Shown: positions 1 through 10,060, numbered from the stretch's first letter. The stretch: DNA of 64,000 bases from Moringa oleifera (GCA_021397835.1 JAJFZO010000034.1:4652501-4716500); one strand, 5' to 3'. Translations and numbers: made by a program. Notes: generated from the sequence alone by a model not told the origin.

Positions 1-1
1 C

Positions 2-2617
2 CAATCAATAGGGTATCCAGAAAACCCACTAAGTCAAGAATACTTAGATGACAACAGCCCAAAAGACAAAAAGGTTCAGAAGCCCATACTAGCAGCTGGT
101 CCGACTCAGGAACAGTCAACTAGTCAAACAACCAAGGACGATTGTAAGGATAATCATGTCCGAACATTCGGTCCAACCCACATACTAGACCTTGCACTAT
201 ACCTTGCACTATTCAAGAACAAGGCTAGTAACAAGGCCCAAGATGATCAAGTCATCCAAAGAGACCAAACTATTGGTCCAATCAAAAAGGATTCAACCCA
301 GGAATTAGACAACAAAGAGTCTGAACTCTCAGTAGTCTATTCCAGGAACGAACCTCAAGAGCCTCTCCAGGAACTTAGGTACATCCTGGTAAAAGAACCC
401 AAAACAGAAGGAATCCTTCCTTCAATAGTCAAACCAAACCTAGACATGAGCCCAATCCAAGAAAAGGCAAGATGGGATCTAATCATTCCAAAAGCCTTTC
501 CAGACTTCCAAGATTTCCAATTAGCCAAGGATCTATTTAGATCACCAAACCAAATAAACTTGATTCGATCAAGTAGATCGACCCAAGTTAGAATTCAAGA
601 CTTATATTCAGAAATCAATAGGCTCAAGACTCAAATAAGTCAAAATCTGAAAGACAGTCGGATACAAATCCAAAAGTGGTATGTCCAAGCCACACTGGTA
701 ATTAATGATGATTTTCATTTGATTACCATAGCCCTTGTAGACTCAGGAGCTGATCAAAACTGTATACAAGAAGGGTTGATCCCAACCCAATATTATGAAA
801 AAACAACAGAAAGGCTTTACGGAGCCAATGGAGTAGAACTCCAAGTCAAGTTCAAACTTACAAGAGTCAAAATATGCAATAATGGATATTGCATCAAAAC
901 CCCTTTCATCCTAGTTCAAGATTTACAACAAGGACTGATATTAGGAAATCCATTCCTCACAAAAATATATCCTTTCTCAGTAGATCAGGAAGGGATATCT
1001 ACAACCATACTAGGAGAACATGTCAAGTTCAAGTTCATCAAACAAGTCCAAAACAGAGAATTAGCAAGACTTCAGGAAATTCCTGAAATTCAAAACAAAC
1101 AGAAACAAATTAGGTGTCTTCATGAGGAGATACAATACCAAAAGATAGAAGAACAACTAGCAAAACAAACAGTCCAGAATAAAATCAAAGACATAGAAAC
1201 AAAACTTCAAAAAGAAGTATGTGCAGAAATACCCAATGCCTTTTGGAGTAGAGACACCCATAAGGTAACCCTGCCATACGAACCAGACTTTAGAGAAAGT
1301 CAAATCCCAACCAAAGCTAGACCAATACAAATGAATCAAGAACACTTAGAGTACTGCAAAAAAGAAATACAAGAGTTATTAGACAAAGGATTAATTAGAC
1401 CAAGCAAATCTCCATGGAGCTGTGCTGCTTTTTATGTCTATAAAAATGCAGAAATAGAGAGAGGAGCTCCAAGGCTAGTTATAAACTACAAACCCCTCAA
1501 CAAAGCACTCAAATGGATTAGATATCCAATACCAAACAAGAGAGACCTGATTAACAGGTTATACAAAGCCAAAATTTTTTCAAAATTTGACATGAAGTCA
1601 GGATACTGGCAAATACAAATAGAGGAACAAGACAAATACAAAACAGCTTTCAATGTACCCTTTGGGCAATACGAATGGAACGTAATGCCTTTTGGACTCA
1701 AAAATGCCCCATCAGAATTCCAAAACATCATGAATGAGATCTTCAATGATTATGTCTCATTCACAATAGTTTACATAGATGGTGTATTGATCTTTTCGGA
1801 GTCAATAGATCAACATTTCAAACAATTAAAAATCTTCTCAAACATCATCAAAAGAAAAGGATTAGTTATATCTTCAAAAAAGATGAAGATATTCCAAACC
1901 AAGGTTAGATTCCTAGGATTTGAAATATCCCAAGGAACCATTACCCCAATATCTCGTTCTATTGAATTTGCTGACAAATTCCCAGACGAGATCAAAGACA
2001 AAACTCAACTCCAAAGGTTTCTAGGGTGTCTGAATTATATCTCAGACTTTATCCCTAACCTGAGGCAAATCAGCAAACCCCTATTCCAAAGGATTAGAAA
2101 GAATCCCCAAAACAAAGAGTGGACACCACAAATGACAGAAATAGTCAAAACCCTAAAGGCCAAGGCTAAGTCATTGCCTTCCTTAGGAATTCCCAATCCT
2201 GAGGCACCTCTAACTGTGCAGACAGATGCCTCTGAACAAGGATACGGAGGTATCCTCATCCAACAAATAAAAAACAAAGATCAAATAGTCAGATACCAAT
2301 CAGGGATATGGAATCCCACTCAAGAGAATTACTCAACAGTCAAAAAAGAAATTTTAGCCATAGTATTATGTATTTCAAAATTTCAAGATGATCTATACAA
2401 CAAGAAATTCTTGTTAAAAATAGATTGCAAATCTGCAAAAGAAATTTTGCAAAAAGATGTTCAAAATTTAGTTTCAAAACAAATATTTGCAAGATGGCAA
2501 GCACTACTTTCTGCTTTTGACTTCGATATAGAATTCATCAAAGGAAGTACAAATTTTATTCCTGATTTTCTCACCCGTGAATTCTTGCAGGGGAAAGTCA
2601 AGAAAAAACAATCATGA
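2..2617 (+). CDS. Viral ORF1 polyprotein, 5' truncated by window edge (protease-RT-RNase H)
   Basis: The frame is open from the first bases of the window and matches the complete copies from about residue 304 onward. It carries the aspartic protease DSGA motif (codon GAC at 740), reverse transcriptase motif A (FDMKSGYW, Asp codon 1589-1591), the YIDG box (GGT at 1781-1783) and RNase H. It differs from the other two copies by Lys instead of Arg near 1181. The stop TGA at 2615-2617 overlaps the ORF2 start. The catalytic substitution in the reverse transcriptase suggests no activity from this copy. Confidence 0.93.
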   Translation, partial: QSIGYPENPLSQEYLDDNSPKDKKVQKPILAAGPTQEQSTSQTTKDDCKDNHVRTFGPTHILDLALYLALFKNKASNKAQDDQVIQRDQTIGPIKKDSTQELDNKESELSVVYSRNEPQEPLQELRYILVKEPKTEGILPSIVKPNLDMSPIQEKARWDLIIPKAFPDFQDFQLAKDLFRSPNQINLIRSSRSTQVRIQDLYSEINRLKTQISQNLKDSRIQIQKWYVQATLVINDDFHLITIALVDSGADQNCIQEGLIPTQYYEKTTERLYGANGVELQVKFKLTRVKICNNGYCIKTPFILVQDLQQGLILGNPFLTKIYPFSVDQEGISTTILGEHVKFKFIKQVQNRELARLQEIPEIQNKQKQIRCLHEEIQYQKIEEQLAKQTVQNKIKDIETKLQKEVCAEIPNAFWSRDTHKVTLPYEPDFRESQIPTKARPIQMNQEHLEYCKKEIQELLDKGLIRPSKSPWSCAAFYVYKNAEIERGAPRLVINYKPLNKALKWIRYPIPNKRDLINRLYKAKIFSKFDMKSGYWQIQIEEQDKYKTAFNVPFGQYEWNVMPFGLKNAPSEFQNIMNEIFNDYVSFTIVYIDGVLIFSESIDQHFKQLKIFSNIIKRKGLVISSKKMKIFQTKVRFLGFEISQGTITPISRSIEFADKFPDEIKDKTQLQRFLGCLNYISDFIPNLRQISKPLFQRIRKNPQNKEWTPQMTEIVKTLKAKAKSLPSLGIPNPEAPLTVQTDASEQGYGGILIQQIKNKDQIVRYQSGIWNPTQENYSTVKKEILAIVLCISKFQDDLYNKKFLLKIDCKSAKEILQKDVQNLVSKQIFARWQALLSAFDFDIEFIKGSTNFIPDFLTREFLQGKVKKKQS

Positions 2618-3813
2618 GTACCCCCACCAAACCTCCTAAATCAAAGGGCAAAACAAAACAAAATTCACCAACTACCCCACAATCTTATGCAATGACAAGT
2701 CAAGCCAAAACCCCAAAACCACAAAGCCCTGTCAAACTAGCAACAAATTCTTTTGCTCCACTAGACCCCTATTATGCAGGAGTACTAGTCCAACCCAGCC
2801 AATATCAAGCCCAGACCAGTCATGCTAATCAAGCTCTAATCCAATATAGCCCAACAACCCAAAAACATGACGCCCAATATATCACCAAAGAATTCCTGCT
2901 TCCCCTTTGCTATACAGACATTTCTGCAGGAGTTGACGAAGACAGCATCTCACTGTCTCAACTACTCAAACGCACTTTCCTTCCAAATTTCCACTACATC
3001 ACAGACAACCCTCAAAAAACTCAAAGATTTTATGAATTTATTTTAGTAGATACTCAATCTGCTGAAATTACCCACACCGAAGACCAAACAGACCCATCCA
3101 AAATAGCCTATTCAAAATGCCGCATCAAGAAGGTTATCACAGAAAAACAATGGGATCAAAGCCCATTCACATCCAAAAACTTTTCCCAAAGATTCATCCC
3201 CTAATCTTTCAATTACCAAGACTACAAAGATGCCTGGTGTAGAGCGTTCCTCATCAGGAATACTACCCACTCCTGGTTCTTTCATTTTGACAAAAGATCA
3301 TCCAAATCATTCCCAAACTGGTTTTCAGAATGGTGGTATTATATGGGAAGCTCTCCCGAAATACTACCTCAAACTATCCTTCAAAGTTATGAAGAGTTTG
3401 CCAAATCGGTCAAATTCCCAGACAATATCAAATTCCTCATGTTTTCAAATATCTTCTCAATACCTTGGATATTCTGTTGGGATTACAGGATAGCACAGGT
3501 ACTCCCTGTCCCACTCAATCAAAACTTAGCCAGACAACATCGCATCAAATGGCGGAAATCCTTCCACTCCCCTGATGCTGAACTACCTTAAGTCATGTTT
3601 TGGCTCTCCACCAACCCTGACAAACTAATCCAGCCAATCCAACAGTCAATCAACATATCTGCTCAAACCAGCCCATCTACCATATCCAAGAAAGATTACA
3701 GACGACAACTCCAACAAGCCCTCTCCCAACTGGGCAGTGACTCAGAAGAAGAGGAAGATGAAGTCCAAGACCCCTTTGGGGGCCCACTGGCACAAGATCC
3801 TTTTGAACTATAA
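2614..3813 (+). pseudogene. Viral ORF2, copy 1 (two premature stops)
   Basis: It is collinear with the intact 399-codon ORF2 of copy 3 but interrupted by TAA at codon 197 (3202-3204) and again at codon 326 (3589-3591). Both correspond to CAA glutamine codons in copy 3, so both are single C-to-T changes. There is also an Asn/His difference near 3178. Product as for copy 3, unknown function. The first stop is shared with copy 2; the second is private to this copy. Confidence 0.9.
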
Positions 3814-3879
3814 AGGATCTCAGGCGATCTCAGGCTCCATTCGGAGTCCACAAAAAAAAAAAAAAAAAAACAAAAGACA

Positions 3880-3917
3880 GAAAAAGAAGAAGAAAAAGGA
3901 AGAAAAGAAAAAGAAAT
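3880..3917 (+). promoter_or_regulatory. Polypurine tract, copy 1 (candidate plus-strand primer)
   Basis: An uninterrupted run of about 38 purines follows ORF2 and a 19-A homopolymer. Caulimovirids prime plus-strand DNA from RNase H-resistant polypurine RNA, so this is the natural candidate. Equivalent runs lie at 10127-10164 and 16366-16402. Confidence 0.5.
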
Positions 3918-4060
3918 TTTTCTAACCTACTTTTCTTGCAGGGATAAGAACGAACCACCAAGGCAAAAAGGCAATGGATCAGAAACAATCCAAAGCCATC
4001 AAAAGAAGACAAAAGACAAGGGCACATGGCCAACCTTCACTCACTACTTTTCCTTTCTGG

Positions 4061-4220
4061 AAAAGAAAAGCTGAGTTGGCCCCTACCAGTCAAAAGAAGA
4101 CAAGACTCCCCACTACCAAAGAAGATAAGAAGGAATCCTAACTACTCTTTTTTTCAAAAGAAAGATGAGTTGGCTTCCATCGAAGAAAGACAAGCCACCC
4201 CACTATCAAAAAAGAGCCTC
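4061..4220 (+). repeat. Duplicated segment upstream of viral TATA, copy 1
   Basis: Two imperfect segments of about 50 bp, starting near 4061 and 4157, share a GAGTTGGC core and a downstream AAGACAAG...CCCCACTA block. They sit about 100-260 bp before the TATA box, where caulimovirid promoters keep their enhancers. The same arrangement occurs in the other copies (near 10308-10467 and 16547-16706). Confidence 0.5.
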
Positions 4221-4323
4221 CATCCACAAGGATTAACGACAACTCAAAAGGAAAATAGTTCCCATCCAAAGATGACAAGACCTCACCAGCAAAGGAAAAG
4301 AATAATCAAGAAGCTCTCCTCAC

Positions 4324-4332
4324 TATAAAAAG
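4324..4332 (+). promoter_or_regulatory. Viral TATA box, copy 1 (pregenomic RNA promoter)
   Basis: TATAAAAAG precedes the likely transcript start by about 30 nt. The poly(A) signal AATAAA lies only 291 nt downstream, which gives the terminally redundant transcript typical of caulimovirid pregenomic RNA. Confidence 0.8.
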
Positions 4333-4614
4333 GGAACACATAGACACCCAGAGGCAGGCTTTTCATTAGGTTTTTCATTCAAGACTTCTCAACTTCAAGA
4401 CAGCCATCCCAAATCTCCGAAGATCCTACAATCTTCGACAAATCCAAACCCCTTATCCAAAATATCCCAAACACCAAAAGCTCATAGTTTATGAGCAAAT
4501 ACTTTCTGTATTACAAGTTAGAAGATACTACCTGGCAACAGTTTTGTAAGATCTACTTTATACTTTTGTTTTCTAAGTTTGCAATATTGTGTCTTTTGTA
4601 CTACATTTTGTTTT

Positions 4615-4620
4615 AATAAA
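4615..4620 (+). terminator. Viral poly(A) signal, copy 1
   Basis: AATAAA in a T-rich context downstream of the TATA box. In pararetroviruses it must be bypassed on first passage and used on the second, giving a redundant RNA. Confidence 0.75.
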
Positions 4621-4751
4621 TTTCAGTATTAATGTTTTGCTTCCCATTGTGCTTTTAATTCATTGTTTTATATCTTCTGTTATTCGTCTAGGTAGCCCCG
4701 TATACCGCTAGTCTAGTAGATCCATCCCACCTAGCCAGAGGGACCCGAAAA

Positions 4752-4763
4752 TGGTATCAGAGC
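4752..4763 (+). promoter_or_regulatory. tRNA-Met primer-binding site, copy 1
   Basis: TGGTATCAGAGC is the standard plant initiator tRNA-Met complement used by caulimovirids and many plant LTR elements to start minus-strand DNA. It lies about 130 nt downstream of the poly(A) signal and 588 nt before the ORF1 ATG, the expected place in a pararetrovirus leader. Confidence 0.93.
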
Positions 4764-4890
4764 CAAAGACTGGCACTGACGAATTGAACTAATAATTTTT
4801 ATTCTATCTAAGATTTTAGTGATTGTTCTTTATTCACAACCTCCTAGAAGTAGTTTTAGCCGAAGATAACTGGTTAGTCCACTCAAGGAA

Positions 4891-4980
4891 ACTGCTGGTG
4901 TTTTAAAGATAGTACGCCTAAACTGCTGGTGTTTTAAAGGTGGTGTGTTTACACTGCTGGTGTTTTAAAGATAGTGTGCT
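4891..4980 (+). repeat. Leader triple repeat, 31-bp period, copy 1
   Basis: ACTGCTGGTGTTTTAAAG occurs at 4891, 4922 and 4953, giving three near-identical 31-bp units in the leader between primer site and ORF1. The same array is at 11138-11227 and, with a few changes, at 17377-17466. Confidence 0.85.
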
Positions 4981-5034
4981 GAAGACCAGAAAGCTAAGGT
5001 AAACCCGAAGTAAGACCCGAGGAGGGGCAGCAGG

Positions 5035-5040
5035 GTAAGT
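5035..5040 (+). other. Candidate splice donor in viral leader
   Basis: CAGG|GTAAGT in the leader matches the plant 5' splice consensus well (copies at 11282 and 17521). Acceptor-like polypyrimidine-TTGCAG sites end at 8837 and 15084, 23 nt before ORF2, and another follows ORF2 (TTTTCTTGCAG ending 3941, 10188). Spliced RNA is used by some caulimovirids for a downstream ORF. Here it is only a sequence-based suggestion. Confidence 0.4.
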
Positions 5041-5067
5041 TAAGGCTAGAAGGTAGAAGCATCAAGC

Positions 5068-5145
5068 ACTATCCAATCCGGTGTAGGCGCCAAACACTAC
5101 CCAATCCGGGATAGGCACTAGTACTATCCAATCTGGGGACTGAGA
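5068..5145 (+). repeat. Second leader triple repeat, about 28-bp period, copy 1
   Basis: Three degenerate units around CACTATCCAATCCGG begin at 5068, 5096 and 5123. They recur at 11315-11392. In the truncated fourth leader the array breaks at 17552, just where this repeat block would begin. Confidence 0.75.
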
Positions 5146-5339
5146 GTGAACTTATCAGTAACAATAGGTTAGAACTTTCTCATAGGACTCGTGGTTAAAG
5201 AAGAAATTACTAAAATTAAGGTTAGAATAGAATTATTATTAAATTCTGAATTGTCCATATTTGGTAAAGAAACTGTTTTCTCGTTCTCACTTGAATAGGA
5301 GGGAGAAGAGATATAGGACAAGTGGTACATAGGATACCA

Positions 5340-8300
5340 ATGGAAGATTATGAATGTTATGAGTGTAGTTCTGAGTATTGTGATAATAGTTATGAATGTT
5401 GTAATCAAGAATATGATTACAGAGAAACTTGCGATGATTATGAAGATAATTGTCCAAGTACTAGTTATAAAGAGTATAGCCAGGAATACCAAGAAGATCT
5501 AGAAGATCAATACGATACAGAAAGTTTAGAACAAGAGTATCAACCCTACGGTCAAGACAGTTATTCTGGAATTAGATATCTATCTAAACCCAGAAAAATA
5601 GGAAAATTAGTTAGTGAAAAGCCTCACTACTCAAACCAGGACGACATCCTACTTCAAGCAATCAACAAACTCCTAGAAAAGGAATCCAAACCCAAATTCC
5701 AAATAGACAAAGATTTTCTCAGAACAGACTTCAACTCAGAAACAAACAGGCAAAAAAGAGAATGGTTTATGACCATCTTCTCAACAGAACGAAGAAGTCA
5801 AATTAGAGAGCAATATTACAAAGAAATGGAAGAAATACAAAAGAATATAGGATTCTTCGAATGGTTTGAATCCTATACACAACAAAAGGGCATAGAATAC
5901 CCCTTCAAAGCCCGACAAGAGGCCCTTAAGGCCAATGAAACCCAACAAGAGGCCCAAAAGGCCAAAGAAAAACAAAAAACTAGGAATAGAAAACCTAGTT
6001 CTCCAAAGATGGACTCTCCCCAAGAGCCCAGAATCCAAGAAATGGACTCTTCTCAAGAGTCTCAAAACCTTTACAAGAAACCCAAAAGTCAAGAAGATCA
6101 TAAAGATCTGCAACAAGAATCAAGCCAAATGGAAGACCCACAAAACCTAACCCAAGATCAATCTGTCCAGATGGACAACAATCCAAGCCAAGACCAAGAA
6201 GACTATGAAAGCCTACATAGTCCAACCCAAGTCCAAACACAAGATAGCCAATCAATAGGGTATCCAGAAAACCCACTAAGTCAAGAATACTTAGATGACA
6301 ACAGCCCAAAAGACAAAAAGGTTCAGAAGCCCATACTAGCAGCTGGTCCGACTCAGGAACAGTCAACTAGTCAAACAACCAAGGACGATTGTAAGGATAA
6401 TCATGTCCGAACATTCGGTCCAACCCACATACTAGACCTTGCACTATACCTTGCACTATTCAAGAACAAGGCTAGTAACAAGGCCCAAGATGATCAAGTC
6501 ATCCAAAGAGACCAAACTATTGGTCCAATCAAAAAGGATTCAACCCAGGAATTAGACAACAAAGAGTCTGAACTCTCAGTAGTCTATTCCAGGAACGAAC
6601 CTCAAGAGCCTCTCCAGGAACTTAGGTACATCCTGGTAAAAGAACCCAAAACAGAAGGAATCCTTCCTTCAATAGTCAAACCAAACCTAGACATGAGCCC
6701 AATCCAAGAAAAGGCAAGATGGGATCTAATCATTCCAAAAGCCTTTCCAGACTTCCAAGATTTCCAATTAGCCAAGGATCTATTTAGATCACCAAACCAA
6801 ATAAACTTGATTCGATCAAGTAGATCGACCCAAGTTAGAATTCAAGACTTATATTCAGAAATCAATAGGCTCAAGACTCAAATAAGTCAAAATCTGAAAG
6901 ACAGTCGGATACAAATCCAAAAGTGGTATGTCCAAGCCACACTGGTAATTAATGATGATTTTCATTTGATTACCATAGCCCTTGTAGACTCAGGAGCTGA
7001 TCAAAACTGTATACAAGAAGGGTTGATCCCAACCCAATATTATGAAAAAACAACAGAAAGGCTTTACGGAGCCAATGGAGTAGAACTCCAAGTCAAGTTC
7101 AAACTTACAAGAGTCAAAATATGCAATAATGGATATTGCATCAAAACCCCTTTCATCCTAGTTCAAGATTTACAACAAGGACTGATATTAGGAAATCCAT
7201 TCCTCACAAAAATATATCCTTTCTCAGTAGATCAGGAAGGGATATCTACAACCATACTAGGAGAACATGTCAAGTTCAAGTTCATCAAACAAGTCCAAAA
7301 CAGAGAATTAGCAAGACTTCAGGAAATTCCTGAAATTCAAAACAAACAGAAACAAATTAGGTGTCTTCATGAGGAGATACAATACCAAAAGATAGAAGAA
7401 CAACTAGCAAAACAAACAGTCCAGAATAGAATCAAAGACATAGAAACAAAACTTCAAAAAGAAGTATGTGCAGAAATACCCAATGCCTTTTGGAGTAGAG
7501 ACACCCATAAGGTAACCCTGCCATACGAACCAGACTTTAGAGAAAGTCAAATCCCAACCAAAGCTAGACCAATACAAATGAATCAAGAACACTTAGAGTA
7601 CTGCAAAAAAGAAATACAAGAGTTATTAGACAAAGGATTAATTAGACCAAGCAAATCTCCATGGAGCTGTGCTGCTTTTTATGTCTATAAAAATGCAGAA
7701 ATAGAGAGAGGAGCTCCAAGGCTAGTTATAAACTACAAACCCCTCAACAAAGCACTCAAATGGATTAGATATCCAATACCAAACAAGAGAGACCTGATTA
7801 ACAGGTTATACAAAGCCAAAATTTTTTCAAAATTTGACATGAAGTCAGGATACTGGCAAATACAAATAGAGGAACAAGACAAATACAAAACAGCTTTCAA
7901 TGTACCCTTTGGGCAATACGAATGGAACGTAATGCCTTTTGGACTCAAAAATGCCCCATCAGAATTCCAAAACATCATGAATGAGATCTTCAATGATTAT
8001 GTCTCATTCACAATAGTTTACATAGATGGTGTATTGATCTTTTCGGAGTCAATAGATCAACATTTCAAACAATTAAAAATCTTCTCAAACATCATCAAAA
8101 GAAAAGGATTAGTTATATCTTCAAAAAAGATGAAGATATTCCAAACCAAGGTTAGATTCCTAGGATTTGAAATATCCCAAGGAACCATTACCCCAATATC
8201 TCGTTCTATTGAATTTGCTGACAAATTCCCAGACGAGATCAAAGACAAAACTCAACTCCAAAGGTTTCTAGGGTGTCTGAATTATATCTCAGACTTTATC

Positions 8301-8864
8301 CCTAACCTGAGGCAAATCAGCAAACCCCTATTCCAAAGGATTAGAAAGAATCCCCAAAACAAAGAGTGGACACCACAAATGACAGAAATAGTCAAAACCC
8401 TAAAGGCCAAGGCTAAGTCATTGCCTTCCTTAGGAATTCCCAATCCTGAGGCACCTCTAACTGTGCAGACAGATGCCTCTGAACAAGGATACGGAGGTAT
8501 CCTCATCCAACAAATAAAAAACAAAGATCAAATAGTCAGATACCAATCAGGGATATGGAATCCCACTCAAGAGAATTACTCAACAGTCAAAAAAGAAATT
8601 TTAGCCATAGTATTATGTATTTCAAAATTTCAAGATGATCTATACAACAAGAAATTCTTGTTAAAAATAGATTGCAAATCTGCAAAAGAAATTTTGCAAA
8701 AAGATGTTCAAAATTTAGTTTCAAAACAAATATTTGCAAGATGGCAAGCACTACTTTCTGCTTTTGACTTCGATATAGAATTCATCAAAGGAAGTACAAA
8801 TTTTATTCCTGATTTTCTCACCCGTGAATTCTTGCAGGGGAAAGTCAAGAAAAAACAATCATGA
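5340..8864 (+). CDS. Viral ORF1 polyprotein, copy 2 (1174 aa)
   Basis: The first ATG of the open frame is at 5340. Residues 1-37 hold seven cysteines among acidic and tyrosine residues (C5, C8, C13, C19, C20, C30, C37). About 110-190 is helical and charged, and about 190-450 is Gln/Ser/Pro-rich and disordered. The aspartic protease has D550-S-G-A. Reverse transcriptase has motif A D833 and YIDG with D896 followed by Gly897 where the second catalytic Asp is expected. RNase H keeps its acidic set D1045, E1086, D1111 and D1158. No 30K-type movement protein motif and no CCHC coat-protein knuckle is visible. Function by family: polyprotein processing and reverse transcription in the cytoplasmic phase of the virus. 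The frame is intact, but the polymerase is probably dead. Confidence 0.93.
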   Translation: MEDYECYECSSEYCDNSYECCNQEYDYRETCDDYEDNCPSTSYKEYSQEYQEDLEDQYDTESLEQEYQPYGQDSYSGIRYLSKPRKIGKLVSEKPHYSNQDDILLQAINKLLEKESKPKFQIDKDFLRTDFNSETNRQKREWFMTIFSTERRSQIREQYYKEMEEIQKNIGFFEWFESYTQQKGIEYPFKARQEALKANETQQEAQKAKEKQKTRNRKPSSPKMDSPQEPRIQEMDSSQESQNLYKKPKSQEDHKDLQQESSQMEDPQNLTQDQSVQMDNNPSQDQEDYESLHSPTQVQTQDSQSIGYPENPLSQEYLDDNSPKDKKVQKPILAAGPTQEQSTSQTTKDDCKDNHVRTFGPTHILDLALYLALFKNKASNKAQDDQVIQRDQTIGPIKKDSTQELDNKESELSVVYSRNEPQEPLQELRYILVKEPKTEGILPSIVKPNLDMSPIQEKARWDLIIPKAFPDFQDFQLAKDLFRSPNQINLIRSSRSTQVRIQDLYSEINRLKTQISQNLKDSRIQIQKWYVQATLVINDDFHLITIALVDSGADQNCIQEGLIPTQYYEKTTERLYGANGVELQVKFKLTRVKICNNGYCIKTPFILVQDLQQGLILGNPFLTKIYPFSVDQEGISTTILGEHVKFKFIKQVQNRELARLQEIPEIQNKQKQIRCLHEEIQYQKIEEQLAKQTVQNRIKDIETKLQKEVCAEIPNAFWSRDTHKVTLPYEPDFRESQIPTKARPIQMNQEHLEYCKKEIQELLDKGLIRPSKSPWSCAAFYVYKNAEIERGAPRLVINYKPLNKALKWIRYPIPNKRDLINRLYKAKIFSKFDMKSGYWQIQIEEQDKYKTAFNVPFGQYEWNVMPFGLKNAPSEFQNIMNEIFNDYVSFTIVYIDGVLIFSESIDQHFKQLKIFSNIIKRKGLVISSKKMKIFQTKVRFLGFEISQGTITPISRSIEFADKFPDEIKDKTQLQRFLGCLNYISDFIPNLRQISKPLFQRIRKNPQNKEWTPQMTEIVKTLKAKAKSLPSLGIPNPEAPLTVQTDASEQGYGGILIQQIKNKDQIVRYQSGIWNPTQENYSTVKKEILAIVLCISKFQDDLYNKKFLLKIDCKSAKEILQKDVQNLVSKQIFARWQALLSAFDFDIEFIKGSTNFIPDFLTREFLQGKVKKKQS

Positions 8865-10060
8865 GTACCCCCACCAAACCTCCTAAATCAAAGGGCAAAA
8901 CAAAACAAAATTCACCAACTACCCCACAATCTTATGCAATGACAAGTCAAGCCAAAACCCCAAAACCACAAAGCCCTGTCAAACTAGCAACAAATTCTTT
9001 TGCTCCACTAGACCCCTATTATGCAGGAGTACTAGTCCAACCCAGCCAATATCAAGCCCAGACCAGTCATGCTAATCAAGCTCTAATCCAATATAGCCCA
9101 ACAACCCAAAAACATGACGCCCAATATATCACCAAAGAATTCCTGCTTCCCCTTTGCTATACAGACATTTCTGCAGGAGTTGACGAAGACAGCATCTCAC
9201 TGTCTCAACTACTCAAACGCACTTTCCTTCCAAATTTCCACTACATCACAGACAACCCTCAAAAAACTCAAAGATTTTATGAATTTATTTTAGTAGATAC
9301 TCAATCTGCTGAAATTACCCACACCGAAGACCAGACAGACCCATCCAAAATAGCCTATTCAAAATGCCGCATCAAGAAGGTTATCACAGAAAAACAATGG
9401 GATCAAAGCCCATTCACATCCAAACACTTTTCCCAAAGATTCATCCCCTAATCTTTCAATTACCAAGACTACAAAGATGCCTGGTGTAGAGCGTTCCTCA
9501 TCAGGAATACTACCCACTCCTGGTTCTTTCATTTTGACAAAAGATCATCCAAATCATTCCCAAACTGGTTTTCAGAATGGTGGTATTATATGGGAAGCTC
9601 TCCCGAAATACTACCTCAAACTATCCTTCAAAGTTATGAAGAGTTTGCCAAATCGGTCAAATTCCCAGACAATATCAAATTCCTCATGTTTTCAAATATC
9701 TTCTCAATACCTTGGATATTCTGTTGGGATTACAGGATAGCACAGGTACTCCCTGTCCCACTCAATCAAAACTTAGCCAGACAACATCGCATCAAATGGC
9801 GGAAATCCTTCCACTCCCCTGATGCTGAACTACCTCAAGTCATGTTTTGGCTCTCCACCAACCCTGACAAACTAATCCAGCCAATCCAACAGTCAATCAA
9901 CATATCTGCTCAAACCAGCCCATCTACCATATCCAAGAAAGATTACAGACGACAACTCCAACAAGCCCTCTCCCAACTGGGCAGTGACTCAGAAGAAGAG
10001 GAAGATGAAGTCCAAGACCCCTTTGGGGGCCCACTGGCACAAGATCCTTTTGAACTATAA
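8861..10060 (+). pseudogene. Viral ORF2, copy 2 (one premature stop)
   Basis: It starts inside the ORF1 stop (ATGA) and is interrupted by TAA at codon 197 (9449-9451), where copy 3 has CAA. Downstream the frame stays open to 10060, so only the first 196 residues would be made without readthrough. It shares this stop with copy 1, so copies 1 and 2 descend from one ancestor that already carried it. Confidence 0.9.

Noticed and set aside
3737..3925. Lys-rich frame after ORF2
   Set aside because: It is translation of the poly-A and polypurine tract in a shifted frame.
4026..4328. 100-codon ATG frame repeated in all three viral copies (also 10273 and 16512)
   Set aside because: It lies over the duplicated promoter region and its stop overlaps the TATA box. 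The composition is Lys/Ser/Arg-rich low complexity, and its presence in each copy follows from the copies being near-identical. A small viral ORF is not excluded but not supported.
5169..5492. Hydrophobic minus-strand frame over the ORF1 start
   Set aside because: It is antisense to Glu/Asp/Tyr codons of ORF1, which read as Ile/Phe/Ser on the other strand. It has no independent signal.
5781..6366. Minus-strand frames opposite the Gln-rich part of ORF1
   Set aside because: They are shadows of a low-complexity coding region and recur only because the unit repeats.
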